This document shows, piece by piece, positions 44,576-53,709 of a stretch of DNA of 64,000 nt (position 1 is its first letter; the number at the start of each line of letters is the position of its first letter). The notes beneath the pieces were generated by a model. The model had not been told where the DNA came from, did no database searches, and saw nothing but the letters and a program-made list of their open reading frames with translations. The position numbers and the translations under genes are program-made. Origin of the DNA: Granulosicoccus sp045106475 (GTDB taxonomy: Bacteria; Pseudomonadota; Gammaproteobacteria; Granulosicoccales; Granulosicoccaceae); the NCBI GenBank assembly GCA_045106475.1, contig JBGCEO010000038.1, positions 1-64,000 on the forward strand, read 5' to 3'.

Positions 44576-44793
44576 GGGTAATTTCCTGGTGCGAGTTGGA
44601 GTGCTGCGCATCAGCGATAGCCGCCACCCGGTGCGCAATTTTCGGGCGACGGCTGATAAGTTGTAAGAGACACAACCATTCAGCAATGCCGGAGAATTCA
44701 ACCGAGTTGCAAGAGTGAGAATAGATGGCGTGGTGCATGACGATTATACAAGGGCTACGCCGGAATCCTGAGAATGTCTGAGAAAATCGGCTA
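44576..44793 (-). other. leuA 5' untranslated region, lower part
   Basis: This stretch connects the leader hairpins to leuA. A TATAAT box on the minus strand (44748-44743) could be a second, internal promoter, but no good -35 element is seen. Otherwise I see only the AGGA ribosome site just before leuA. Confidence 0.4.
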
Positions 44794-44881
44794 CGGGATA
44801 ATCCCGCTGACTAAGTCTGAACGCCTTTTCTAACCCGAAAAGGCAAGCGTTACATCCCCCGGCACTCTATTGAGAGGCCGG
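44794..44881 (-). promoter_or_regulatory. Candidate leucine attenuator hairpins
   Basis: Three hairpins follow and partly overlap the leader peptide: 44859-44881 (9 pairs with a bulged A, spanning the leader stop), 44823-44844 (perfect GCCTTTTC/GAAAAGGC with 6-base loop), and 44794-44806 (CGGGAT/ATCCCG). This mirrors leader-peptide control, where ribosome stalling changes RNA folding. No U-run follows the strong hairpin, so a simple Rho-independent terminator is not shown; a Rho-dependent or translational effect is possible. Confidence 0.5.
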
Positions 44882-44917
44882 GTGCGTAAGTGCTAGTAGT
44901 AGCGCAATGATTGTCAT
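44867..44917 (-). CDS. leuL: Leucine leader peptide upstream of leuA
   Basis: This is a 16-codon frame reading MTIIALLLALTHPASQ then TAG. It holds three consecutive CTA leucine codons plus a CTT, and two Ile codons. CTA is rare in the large genes here, which favour CTG. Sitting upstream of leuA and directly before stacked hairpins, it closely resembles enterobacterial leuL. It starts 10 bases after the DUF3820 stop, so it may be read from that transcript or an internal promoter. No strong ribosome site is visible, which lowers confidence. Confidence 0.6.
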   Translation of the reverse strand: MTIIALLLALTHPASQ

Positions 44918-44926
44918 GTCGTCAGA

Positions 44927-45190
44927 TTAGTCTGGCTGGTCGTCCGGGTCAACCCCATGTTGGCCATCAATTAACGGTCGAAGCAATTTTTCCAGACCAT
45001 TGGCCTTGATTTCATACATGAGAGCCAGTCTCTGTCCAACCAGGCCGTTGGGAAAACCCTGCCCCTTGAACCATACGACATAGGGTTCGGGTAGATCGAT
45101 CATTCGAGTTCCTTTGAAACGGCCAAATGGCATTGGCATCGCTGCTGCCGCCAGGACATCCTTTGAGAGCTGAGTAATTTCGTCACTCAT
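44927..45190 (-). CDS. DUF3820 family protein
   Basis: This is an 87-residue soluble protein with the DUF3820 core: MPFGRFKGTRMIDLPEPYVVWFKGQGFPNG (the P-F-G-x-F-K-G and LP-x-Y-V-x-WF motifs). The family is sometimes called quorum-regulated virulence factor, but its function is not established. It overlaps the EamA exporter end by eight bases and is probably co-transcribed with it. Confidence 0.82.
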   Translation of the reverse strand: MSDEITQLSKDVLAAAAMPMPFGRFKGTRMIDLPEPYVVWFKGQGFPNGLVGQRLALMYEIKANGLEKLLRPLIDGQHGVDPDDQPD

Positions 45191-46238
45191 CGTTCGCCCG
45201 ACGGTCTGAGCCCAGTGGAGCTGTATCAGCGGTGTTTAGTCTCTTTTGAGAGCCCTCTATGCCGACGTAATCTGCAACACCAGACAGCTCACGCCGATCC
45301 GTTTCAACAGACTGAGTTTGCGGTCCACCAGCCAGACGCAGGTTTCTGGTTCTTAGTACCGGCTGCCTAACCGAGGCAACCAGTTCTCGCCAGATGAAGA
45401 GTAAGCCAGAGAACACGATGACGGCCGAGCCCATCAATACCGTACGGTCAACCGTTTCATTGAATATCCAAGCCCCATAAACCAGTGCCCAGAGCATCTG
45501 GCTGTATTGCATGGGCGCAACGAACTGCGCTTCGGAAACTCGATAGGCCTGAATCATCAAGGATTGACCCACAACACTGAGCAGGCCAATAGAGCATAGT
45601 TTGAACAGCACATCCCCGGGCAAGGGTACATAAACGAAAATGGTGGCAATACCCGTTATCACAACATTCGTCAGCATCGGATATAAAATGAGCGTCACAC
45701 TGTGTTCGCGCGAGCCTATTTTTCGAGTCACCACCGAGGTGCAGGCAACGCAGGCCGCAGCACCAAGTGCAGCAAAATGATCCAGTGATAAGCTTGCATT
45801 CGATGGCCTCAATACAACTAATACTCCCGCCATACCCAGCAATATGGCAAACCAGCGTATCAAACGAATCTTTTCACCCAAGATAGGAATGGCTAGCAGC
45901 GTGATAAGGATGGGGGCTGCGAACAGCAGGGAATAAACCTCAGCCAATGGCAGGCGGCCAAATGCATAGAAAACACACAATAGACCTGTAACCGTGAACA
46001 AACAGCGAAGAGCCACAAGTCCGGGTAGGCGTGGTCTGAGGTTACGTTCAGTGCCATCTATAGCCAGAAAAAGGGCAAACGGCACAAAACTGAACAACAC
46101 GACGAAAAACGAAATTTGAAAAACCGGTACATTTTCGATACTTTTGATCAGTGCATCGTGTAAGGAGAATATTGCAAAACCCAGCAATGCAAACCCGACG
46201 CCTTTGAGTACACTGGCACTGTTATTGTCAGCAATCAT
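45183..46238 (-). CDS. EamA/DMT-family transporter
   Basis: This is a 351-residue inner-membrane protein with about ten hydrophobic segments in two EamA halves. The first half includes RCLFTVTGLLCVFYAFGRLPLAEVYSLLFAAPILITLLA, paraphrased by its A-x-P-I core. The second half ends with VAPMQYSQMLWALVYGAWIFNETVD. A soluble C-terminal extension of about 60 residues follows the last helix. The substrate cannot be inferred; many relatives export amino acids or metabolites. It is divergent from the small membrane protein gene. Confidence 0.88.
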   Translation of the reverse strand: MIADNNSASVLKGVGFALLGFAIFSLHDALIKSIENVPVFQISFFVVLFSFVPFALFLAIDGTERNLRPRLPGLVALRCLFTVTGLLCVFYAFGRLPLAEVYSLLFAAPILITLLAIPILGEKIRLIRWFAILLGMAGVLVVLRPSNASLSLDHFAALGAAACVACTSVVTRKIGSREHSVTLILYPMLTNVVITGIATIFVYVPLPGDVLFKLCSIGLLSVVGQSLMIQAYRVSEAQFVAPMQYSQMLWALVYGAWIFNETVDRTVLMGSAVIVFSGLLFIWRELVASVRQPVLRTRNLRLAGGPQTQSVETDRRELSGVADYVGIEGSQKRLNTADTAPLGSDRRANDE

Positions 46239-46285
46239 ATTAATGTGTATCCCGAACCCCCTTCAATTTTAACTTAATTAATCTC

Positions 46286-46549
46286 ATGCGGCTGATCATT
46301 CCTCTTTTCATCATCCTCCTCGGTATGCTCTCAGGAGCGCTCGTCTGCAAGCTATTTAAAGAGACCGCAACCGGGTTCAGGTTGAGTGTAATCGCAGGAG
46401 GCTTTGGCGCATTTGTGGGATTGATGGTCAGAGACACCATGGATATATCCGCAGGCGGGGATCTTGGCGGCGCTCTGCTGGCGGCCATCCTGGGCGCAGT
46501 GCTATTTTCAGCCTTAACAAATATTTTCTTTGGACGGGTGGGAAGCTAA
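46286..46549 (+). CDS. Small hydrophobic membrane protein
   Basis: This is an 87-residue protein with three likely membrane helices (LIIPLFIILLGMLSGALV, LSVIAGGFGAFVGLMV and GALLAAILGAVLFSALTNIFF), rich in glycine. It resembles the GlsB/YeaQ-like protein at 11678-11953 in build, not clearly in sequence. An antisense frame at 46240-46488 is judged a shadow. The function is unknown. Confidence 0.6.
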   Translation: MRLIIPLFIILLGMLSGALVCKLFKETATGFRLSVIAGGFGAFVGLMVRDTMDISAGGDLGGALLAAILGAVLFSALTNIFFGRVGS

Positions 46550-46595
46550 CTCTCACCTTCGAGAGTGATACATGAAGCTTGCGCCTCAGGCAAGG

Positions 46596-47927
46596 CTAGT
46601 CGGTAAGGGTCGTTAGGTTCGGAAACGGTAAGCTCTTTCCACATTCCCGGCCAAATCCGATATCAATACCCATCTGCTTTGCATGCTCCAGCAAGGTGCT
46701 GGAGTCAACACCTGCCGCACATATTTCGCCGTGTCTGGTTTTCGCTTCCACAACAAGATCGCTCAATTCCTGCCGCTGTCGAATCTGTTTCCATGACGAC
46801 TGTAAGGTTCTCGCGGAGATACTCAGGTAGTCGAACCCAGCGAGATTTTGTAACGCTCTGAATTGACTGACCGAAGTAACCCCATCGAGCATCAGCCTGA
46901 CACCGTGCCTGTTAAGTAGCCGCAAGATCGGCACCGTGGCTCTCAAGTCTTTGGATAGAGATTCAACCGTTACGCAGAAGCACACATCGGAAGGGGCCAC
47001 CCGTCTGGTGGTGCAAGTCTTTTTCAACCAGGCTGGCAGCTCCTGGTTTAACTGACTAGCCAGTATTGGCAGAATCAACTGACTTTCTACAGCGGGGCGA
47101 TCCACACCCGAATCCAGCGCTAACGCGTTGATAGCGCTAAGAAGCATGCTATTGGATTGCAAGTCAGATAGGTCTTGTTTGGCTCCGACCGATTGAATTC
47201 GGTAGCAACAGACCAGCGCTTTACCCGATAACAACAAACCAGGTTTTAATCGCAAAGCCACAGCCTGCTCCGCTGAGCCCTGCTGCCCGACTAAAGATGA
47301 TGATTCCCCTGCCAACGTTAAACTGGCACTCGGTTTTTTTTCCTCGGATTGGACTGGGTGTTTTTGCCTGTCTCTTGCCAGAGAAATTGATACGATCTTG
47401 CCGGTTGGATCATTCGGGTCTGGTATCAATTCATTGTTGTCTACTGTTAGTTTGGTCGCGTCTTGCAACACTTGCTCTTCAACCATTCGAGAAATGCCTT
47501 GCCTTCTTCGCTTCCCCGAATGATCTAACGGTACGATTCTGTAGCGCAGTTTCATGGGCCCGATTTGACCACCGGTATCGATCACGACATCCCGAAGCAG
47601 CGCTACGTACTGCTCTGCAATTATCACAGCATCCTTCTCGCGACATTGGCGCAATAGAACGCACAAGGAGTGTTCAGCAATTCGCCCCAAGGTGTCTCTG
47701 CTGCGCAGTCGAGTTTCAACCACTGCCAGTAGGTTACGCAAAGCCTGCGTTGCGGCTTCGGTTCCTCCCTGCTGGCCAATAGCCTGCAACATCGGAAAAT
47801 GCAGTATCAGCAAACAGCCACGCCGTAGATGAGGTCGAGCGTTGGTTTTACCATTACGAACCTCCTGCAAAAAAGCAGCACGGTGTAGGAGTCCGGTCGT
47901 AGGATCTATCGTGGAATCGTCCGCCAT
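46596..47927 (-). CDS. Degenerate GGDEF-EAL domain protein
   Basis: This is a 443-residue protein. Its first ~170 residues follow the GGDEF-domain layout (DPTTGLLHRAAFLQEV) but the active-site loop reads RIAEHSLCVLL, so cyclase activity is not expected. The C-terminal ~230 residues follow the EAL layout but lack the key acidic motifs: the usual DDFG position reads LDGVTSV, KID reads SIS, and only the late AAGVDS and IDIGFGRECGKSLPF echo AEGVE and the final motif. Likely a binding or scaffold protein in c-di-GMP or other signalling. It is the second gene after the pseudo-receiver. Confidence 0.75.
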   Translation of the reverse strand: MADDSTIDPTTGLLHRAAFLQEVRNGKTNARPHLRRGCLLILHFPMLQAIGQQGGTEAATQALRNLLAVVETRLRSRDTLGRIAEHSLCVLLRQCREKDAVIIAEQYVALLRDVVIDTGGQIGPMKLRYRIVPLDHSGKRRRQGISRMVEEQVLQDATKLTVDNNELIPDPNDPTGKIVSISLARDRQKHPVQSEEKKPSASLTLAGESSSLVGQQGSAEQAVALRLKPGLLLSGKALVCCYRIQSVGAKQDLSDLQSNSMLLSAINALALDSGVDRPAVESQLILPILASQLNQELPAWLKKTCTTRRVAPSDVCFCVTVESLSKDLRATVPILRLLNRHGVRLMLDGVTSVSQFRALQNLAGFDYLSISARTLQSSWKQIRQRQELSDLVVEAKTRHGEICAAGVDSSTLLEHAKQMGIDIGFGRECGKSLPFPNLTTLTD

Positions 47928-47952
47928 AGTGACTAGGGAAAGTTAATATGCA

Positions 47953-48390
47953 CTATTCATAGTCACCAAACGCCTCACTCAACCTGCCAACTATCCAGCG
48001 AAGACTCACAGGCTTTTCAAGGCGCTCTACAAAAGACAATTCATCAACCCAATAATCACCAGGACTGGCCATAATCAGCATCAACTGTACTGCCCCTTCG
48101 AGCTGCGCTGCCGCACTCGAGCAGAGCTGCTGAGCACTCATGTCAGGCATTTCACCGCTCATTATCAGTACATCGTAGGTCTGCTCACGCAACAACTGTA
48201 AAGCGGCTTCAGAACTTAATGCCGTATCGACTTCATAGCCATGCCGATCCAGATTCAATCGCATCACGCGCAATACATGAGCTTCTTCGTCGACTAATAG
48301 AATTCGTCGCTGTTGCACGTCCCTAACAACCTGAGCAGTTTCATCCGCGCATGCAGGCTGTCTTAAAGAATTTTGTGCGTTAGCACTCAT
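47953..48390 (-). CDS. Receiver-like protein lacking the phospho-acceptor Asp
   Basis: This is a 145-residue single receiver domain: strand 1 with acidic residues (RILLVDEEAHVLRVM), and a late EKPVS Lys. The segment that normally carries the phosphorylated Asp reads YDVLIMSGEMPDMSA, with Ser in place of Asp. It is thus a pseudo-receiver that cannot be phosphorylated in the standard way. The open frame begins at a TTG (48429); the ATG at 48390 after AGAGAG is preferred. It lies 25 bases upstream of the degenerate GGDEF-EAL gene, likely a two-gene unit. Confidence 0.75.
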   Translation of the reverse strand: MSANAQNSLRQPACADETAQVVRDVQQRRILLVDEEAHVLRVMRLNLDRHGYEVDTALSSEAALQLLREQTYDVLIMSGEMPDMSAQQLCSSAAAQLEGAVQLMLIMASPGDYWVDELSFVERLEKPVSLRWIVGRLSEAFGDYE

Positions 48391-48574
48391 ATCTCTCTGG
48401 AGTGTCCTTAAATCGAATTCAATGCTCAAACTAGATAGCGGTAATGATTAGCCGCCCTTTATTCAATTTACTCCGGAGCGTGCACAGCTCACCATTTGAG
48501 TGGTTAGAAGCAGGCCTATCGGACATTATTCAGTCCTCGATCGCAGAATGCGAATAGCATACTTACAGGGTGTT

Positions 48575-50056
48575 ATGCACGAACCGCTAGCTTTAGCACA
48601 GACGCTAACTAACACTTCTGCTGCAATGACTCACAATTCTGCCTGCACGGCCCGAAGACTCCCACGGCTAAACCTTCAGCGCTTTGGTTTTCTCCCGGGC
48701 TGCCTGCTGCTTTCGCTGTTCCTGATCAGTGCCTGTGGAGTGCGAAGCGATGAAACCGGTGGAGGTTCGGGTGACAGTTTATCAAGCAACCTGGGCAATC
48801 AAGGCACCGCATCAGTGAATGCTACTCCAGGCAGGACTGCACCGTTGTCTTGCGATATCGACGACATGAAGAATTGGGTTTACGCCAATATGCAGGATTA
48901 CTATCTATTCTATGAGCAAGTTGATCAAACATTGAACACAGCTGCGTATAACACTGTCGAGAGCCTTATTACAGACCTGCGAGTCGCACCATTTGACACC
49001 TTTAGCTATATCACCGAGGAAGTCGAATACAACGCATTCTTCAACAATGGAGAGACATTCGGATTTGGTTGGCTATTCCATCAGACAGATAACAACGAAT
49101 TCTATTTCTCATTGGTTGAGCCTGGCTCGCCGCTGTCACTTGCAGGTGTACAAAGAGGAGACCAGCTCATAGCAATCAATGGTTTTGATATGCCTGATTT
49201 TCTGCAACTCTCATCTGCAGACAGAACTGAGATTCTGGGCACTGGCGATCAAGTGGTTACCTTGTCTCTCACTATCGGCAAACCCGCTGGAAACTCTTCA
49301 GTCGTATCGGTTACTAAAGCGATCTATTCACTGGACACAGTCCTGGATACACAGATCATCGAACGCAATGGAATCCGCATAGGCTACTTGCACTTTTATC
49401 AATTTCTGGACACATCAATAACAGAACTGGCAGATGCCTTTGCCAGCCTGGCCGCTGAAAACGTGAGTGAAATCGTTGTTGATCTTCGCTATAACGGAGG
49501 CGGTCGAATATACGTAGCCAATGCACTCGCAAGCTACCTACTCGGAACCGGAAACACGGATAAGGCGTTTACAACCTACTCTTTCAACAGCAAATATCAG
49601 CTACAAAACGAAAGTGTCAGATTCGAGAACATGGTCAATGCACTCGATATCAATCGAGTATTTGTCTTGCAAAGTCAAAGTACCTGCTCTGCGTCAGAGC
49701 TGATCGTCAATGGTCTTCGTCCGTTTATGGATGTAATAACAGTTGGCAACACCAGCTGTGGTAAACCTTACGCAACTGCACCTAACGCAGCCTGTGGCAA
49801 GGTCATGAATGCACTGGAAATCGAATTGGTCAACGCTAACGGCGTAGGTGGCTACTTTAATGGCATATCAGCAGACTGCCCTGCTAGTGAAAACGTTGCA
49901 CAACAGTTGGGAAATACGAATGAGAACCTATTGGCCACAGCACTGGAATACATCGACACTGGAAGTTGCTCAGCGGTTTCGGCACGTTCACTCGCTAAAA
50001 AGCAAGTAGTGCCTGAACTGGAACTACCTCAATGGAGGGCACTGGGATCCCTGTGA
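48575..50056 (+). CDS. S41-family serine peptidase, lipoprotein
   Basis: This predicted periplasmic lipoprotein protease has a hydrophobic segment ending in a lipobox (LFLISACG). A PDZ-like region follows (LVEPGSPLSLAGVQRGDQLIAINGF), then an S41 domain (VVDLRYNGGGRIYVANALASYL) with the catalytic Ser in STCSASELIVNGL. It would cleave near protein C-termini. The start is uncertain: I use the ATG at 48575, which has an AGGG site; 48500, 48548 and 48626 are alternatives, the last giving a shorter signal. Many cysteines occur after the catalytic Ser, unusual for the family. Confidence 0.85.
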   Translation: MHEPLALAQTLTNTSAAMTHNSACTARRLPRLNLQRFGFLPGCLLLSLFLISACGVRSDETGGGSGDSLSSNLGNQGTASVNATPGRTAPLSCDIDDMKNWVYANMQDYYLFYEQVDQTLNTAAYNTVESLITDLRVAPFDTFSYITEEVEYNAFFNNGETFGFGWLFHQTDNNEFYFSLVEPGSPLSLAGVQRGDQLIAINGFDMPDFLQLSSADRTEILGTGDQVVTLSLTIGKPAGNSSVVSVTKAIYSLDTVLDTQIIERNGIRIGYLHFYQFLDTSITELADAFASLAAENVSEIVVDLRYNGGGRIYVANALASYLLGTGNTDKAFTTYSFNSKYQLQNESVRFENMVNALDINRVFVLQSQSTCSASELIVNGLRPFMDVITVGNTSCGKPYATAPNAACGKVMNALEIELVNANGVGGYFNGISADCPASENVAQQLGNTNENLLATALEYIDTGSCSAVSARSLAKKQVVPELELPQWRALGSL

Positions 50057-50110
50057 CACAGTCACTAGCATTGCTTGTGCATGTAACACCCAGGGAATAG
50101 CCAAGGACAA

Positions 50111-51520
50111 CTACACATCAATCGTTTTTCCGGGGTTAAGCAGATTGTGAGGATCCAGCGCACGCTTTATCGCACGCATCGTATCCACGGCGGCATCACC
50201 GTGTTCGCGACGCAGGTACTTTAACTTCCCCATACCTATGCCGTGTTCGCCTGTGCAAGTACCACCCAGTTCAAGAGCTCGATTTACCAGCAGCTCATTG
50301 AGTCCAAGCGCCTCTTGCATCGCATCATCATCACCGGGCGCAACGCAGAACAACATATGGAAGTTTCCATCCCCGACATGACCTAATAACTCAGACTGAA
50401 AGGAACTGTCAATCATATTGTCTCGTATGTACTCAATAATTTCAGCCAGCTTTGATATGGGAACACAGACATCAGTTGTCATGGCTTGGGTACCCGGATT
50501 AGCCGCCATTACCGCATAGTAAGCATCGTGCCGTGCTTTCCAAAGCATGGTTCGCTCTTCCTCTTTTTGAGCTTCACAAAATTCCCCGCTACCATATTCT
50601 GTGGCCAGTTCCTTAAACAGTGACACCTGCTCATCAACTGAGAGTTGTGTTCCATGGAATTCGAGAAACAAGGTATCCCTCTCAGGATATTCAGTTTTAC
50701 TATAAGCGTTGATCGCTCGCATATAGGCCCTGTCAACTAGCTCGATACGCGCCATGGGCAGGCCTATCTGAATAACATCCATGACCGTTTTGACGGCATC
50801 ACTGACTGACGGGAAATCCACGACTGCTGATTTAATGACTTCCGGTAGTCCGTGCAATCTGAGTCCAATTTCGGTGATGATTCCTAATGTGCCCTCAGAG
50901 CCGACCAACAAATGAGTCAAGTCGAATCCTGCCGATGATTTTTTAGCCCGCGAACCTGTTTGTACGATGTTGCCGCCCGCGTCAACATAGGTCAGCGACA
51001 TAACATTCTCTCGCATGGTTCCATAACGCACAGCATTAGTGCCAGATGCTCGTGTAGCCGTCATGCCACCGATCGATGCATCAGCTCCTGGATCAACCGG
51101 GAAGAACAACCCCGTGTCTCGAAGCTCAGTGTTCAGCTGTTTGCGAGTCACCCCTGCCTGAACCCTGCAATCCAGATCCGCTGCATTGATTGAAATTACC
51201 TGATTCATTTGAGACAAATCAATACAGATACCGCCTGCCAGAGCTTGCAGGTGGCCTTCAAGCGAACTGCCCGCTCCAAACGCAATGATCGGTACCAGGT
51301 GCTCAGCGCACACCGCCACAATACGTGCAACCTCCTCTGTCGAATGTGCAAAACACACAGCATCAGGCGAATGAACCGGGTGCCAGCTTTCACCTCTACC
51401 GTGCTGTTCCAGTACACTCTGACTAGTGGTGATTCGCGCGCCCATCCACCCGGCAATATCCGCTATGACCAGATCAACGTCTGATTGTGGGCCGCGTTTC
51501 TGTAAAAGAGGTTTGTTCAT
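50111..51520 (-). CDS. FAD-linked oxidase, D-lactate/glycolate dehydrogenase-like
   Basis: This is a 469-residue flavoprotein of the GlcD/Dld type. The FAD-binding PCMH part includes IIAFGAGSSLEGH, VDPGADASIGGMTATRASGTNAVRYG (paraphrased by its G-A-D-A-S-I-GGM core) and SEGTLGIITEIGL. The C-terminal cap ends in TGEHGIGMGKLKYL. It oxidises a 2-hydroxy acid such as D-lactate, passing electrons to a quinone or cytochrome. The open frame extends to 51670, but the ATG at 51520 fits the family. It is divergent from the phosphatase gene. Confidence 0.88.
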   Translation of the reverse strand: MNKPLLQKRGPQSDVDLVIADIAGWMGARITTSQSVLEQHGRGESWHPVHSPDAVCFAHSTEEVARIVAVCAEHLVPIIAFGAGSSLEGHLQALAGGICIDLSQMNQVISINAADLDCRVQAGVTRKQLNTELRDTGLFFPVDPGADASIGGMTATRASGTNAVRYGTMRENVMSLTYVDAGGNIVQTGSRAKKSSAGFDLTHLLVGSEGTLGIITEIGLRLHGLPEVIKSAVVDFPSVSDAVKTVMDVIQIGLPMARIELVDRAYMRAINAYSKTEYPERDTLFLEFHGTQLSVDEQVSLFKELATEYGSGEFCEAQKEEERTMLWKARHDAYYAVMAANPGTQAMTTDVCVPISKLAEIIEYIRDNMIDSSFQSELLGHVGDGNFHMLFCVAPGDDDAMQEALGLNELLVNRALELGGTCTGEHGIGMGKLKYLRREHGDAAVDTMRAIKRALDPHNLLNPGKTIDV

Positions 51521-51600
51521 AATAGTTGCGATACTGTAGAAGAGCTCTAGGGTCCATAATACATCAGGCCAGAAAACTACCGAGCAGGAGAAATAAGAAA

Positions 51601-52311
51601 ATGAGTATGTTGTATCTGGTGCGTCACGGTCAGGCCTCCGCCGGCACCGATGACTACGATAGGCTCTCACCCATCGGAAAACGTCAATCCGAACTGCTTG
51701 GCCAGTGGTGGCACACTCAAGGCTTTGTACCCGATGCTGCGCATCATGGTTCGCTTGTTCGTCAACGCCACACCGCGGAGCTCGCTCTGACAGATAGCCG
51801 CGTAGAGCGTCGGGAACACCGCGGACTCAATGAATACAATCACCGGGTCATCGACACACACTTCGGCAGTGGCTGCCAAAGTGATAATCCTGAGTCTATG
51901 ACCTTTGACCACTACACCAGAATTATGGCCAAGTGGAGAGACCATGAAAGTAGCGGTGGCCGGGATAACGGCGAGTCCATTCCACCTAGTGAGGCATCGA
52001 TTCACGAAGGCACAGCTATCGAACCCTGGTCGCAATTCATGGATCGAGGCTGGGAAACGGTAAAAGAACTACATGAACCAGGTGAAACTACGCGTCATGA
52101 AGTCTTTTTTACTTCCGGTGGAGTCATAGCCACATTGCTTTCAACTGTTCTGGGTCTCGATTTCGCCCATACCATCGACGCCATCTGGCGCATCAGGAAC
52201 TCATCCATAACGACACTTCATTTTGACGGTAAACATGCGCGATTAGTTGATTTCAATACGGTGCCCCATTTACAGAATCAAGCAGATCCTTCGTTAATCA
52301 CACTGATATAA
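51601..52311 (+). CDS. Histidine phosphatase family protein
   Basis: The 236-residue phosphoglycerate-mutase-like protein has the RHG motif at its N-terminus (LYLVRHGQASAGTDDY), a mid-protein Arg/Glu region (RVERREHRGLNEYNH), and the second catalytic region near FFTSGGVIATLLSTVLG. The usual second His reads Ser-Gly-Gly here, as in some relatives. The upstream frame to 51526 lacks support; the ATG at 51601 follows a GGAG site. The substrate is unknown. The aminotransferase gene follows 42 bases on. Confidence 0.8.
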   Translation: MSMLYLVRHGQASAGTDDYDRLSPIGKRQSELLGQWWHTQGFVPDAAHHGSLVRQRHTAELALTDSRVERREHRGLNEYNHRVIDTHFGSGCQSDNPESMTFDHYTRIMAKWRDHESSGGRDNGESIPPSEASIHEGTAIEPWSQFMDRGWETVKELHEPGETTRHEVFFTSGGVIATLLSTVLGLDFAHTIDAIWRIRNSSITTLHFDGKHARLVDFNTVPHLQNQADPSLITLI

Positions 52312-52353
52312 ACTTCTCCCGATCAAGCTCTCTGGATTGAAATAGACGCAATC

Positions 52354-53709
52354 ATGAATACTTTAGAAAACGACGACAGGCAATATGCCCTGCACCCATT
52401 TACCAACTTATCCAAACACCAGAAAGATGGACCATTCCTGGTGGAAAAAGGTGAAGGTATCTATGTTTGGGATGATCAGGGCAACAAACTGCTTGAAGGC
52501 ATGTCCGGGTTATGGTGCACAGGCCTGGGCTTCAGTGAGCAGCGTCTGATCGATGCAGCAACGAAACAATTTGCCTCCTTGCCCTACTCACATATGTTCA
52601 CCCACCGCTCCACTCCTCCAGCTATCGAGCTTTCAAGAAAACTTGTAGAACTTGCACCCGAAGGAATCGGTAAGGCTTTTTTTGTCAACTCTGGGTCAGA
52701 GGCAGTCGATGCAGCCATAAAGATGGCCTGGTATTACAACAATGCACTGGGCCGAACTCGTAAAAAAACCATCATCTCCAGACATCGTGCCTACCATGGG
52801 ATCACCATAGCCGGCGGCAGCCTAACCGGACTACCGTTTGCACATGAAGGTTTCGATCTACCCGCCATATCAGTCATACATGTAGAAACACCTCATGCCT
52901 ATCGGCATGCGCACGAGGGTGAATCAGACGAAGCCTATGCAACGCGTCTAGCAGATTCTCTCGAACAACAAATACTAGAGGCAGACGCAGATACTATTGC
53001 GGCATTCATTGCCGAGCCTGTGATGGGTGCCGGTGGTGTACTCATTCCACCGGCCGATTATTTTCCAAAAATTCAAGCAGTATTGAAACGCCACGATATA
53101 CTTTTTATAGCAGACGAAGTCATTTGTGGATTTGGCCGCACCGGTAACATCTGGGGATCTGAGACCTACTCTATCAAGCCGGATATCATCACAACAGCCA
53201 AGCAGCTTTCATCCGCCTACCTTCCAATCGGTGCCGTGCTGGTCACTGATCACTTGTACGATACCTTTGAGAAGTACAGTGATAGTCTGGGTGTGTTCGG
53301 AACAGGTACTACCTATGGAGGTCATCCGGTTTCTGCCGCTGTTGCACTGGAAACCTTGCGCATCTACGAAAGTGACGATATCTATGGTCAAGTACGCACT
53401 CGATCTTCGCACTTCTCCGAACGCGTACAGGCTCTACAAAATCATCCTCTTGTTGGGCACAGTAGATCCGTAGGTTTAATCGGTGCTATAGAACTCGTCG
53501 CAAATAAAAGCAGCAAAGAAGGCTTTCCAGCAGAGGACAAAATAGCGGTGCAAGTCATGGCGGCTGCACGCAAGCACAATCTGATTCTACGTGCTCTACC
53601 AGGTGACACGGTGGGATTTTGCCCACCGATGATCATCAATGACGAACAGATTGATGAAATGTTCGATCTAGTGACTGATGCGCTAAATGATGTACACAGG
53701 GCGCTATAA
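52354..53709 (+). CDS. Class III (omega) aminotransferase
   Basis: This is a 451-residue PLP enzyme of fold type I, class III. Landmarks are YVWDDQGNKLLEGMSGLWC near the start, FVNSGSEAVDAAIKMA, the Asp of FIADEVICGFGRTG, and the PLP lysine in IITTAKQLSSAYLPIGAV. Such enzymes transfer amino groups from diamines, beta-alanine or other omega-amines to pyruvate. A polyamine-pyruvate role would match the PotABCD and PuuA/PuuB-like genes, but is inference. It ends just before a strong hairpin. Confidence 0.88.
   Translation: MNTLENDDRQYALHPFTNLSKHQKDGPFLVEKGEGIYVWDDQGNKLLEGMSGLWCTGLGFSEQRLIDAATKQFASLPYSHMFTHRSTPPAIELSRKLVELAPEGIGKAFFVNSGSEAVDAAIKMAWYYNNALGRTRKKTIISRHRAYHGITIAGGSLTGLPFAHEGFDLPAISVIHVETPHAYRHAHEGESDEAYATRLADSLEQQILEADADTIAAFIAEPVMGAGGVLIPPADYFPKIQAVLKRHDILFIADEVICGFGRTGNIWGSETYSIKPDIITTAKQLSSAYLPIGAVLVTDHLYDTFEKYSDSLGVFGTGTTYGGHPVSAAVALETLRIYESDDIYGQVRTRSSHFSERVQALQNHPLVGHSRSVGLIGAIELVANKSSKEGFPAEDKIAVQVMAAARKHNLILRALPGDTVGFCPPMIINDEQIDEMFDLVTDALNDVHRAL

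Noticed and set aside
44823..44844. Intrinsic terminator in the leuA leader
   Set aside because: The hairpin is perfect but is not followed by a U-run on the minus strand, so I list it only as an attenuator-like structure.
46240..46488. 82-residue minus-strand frame opposite the small membrane protein
   Set aside because: It is Pro/Ser/Arg-rich, antisense to a protein with clear membrane helices, and has no family features.
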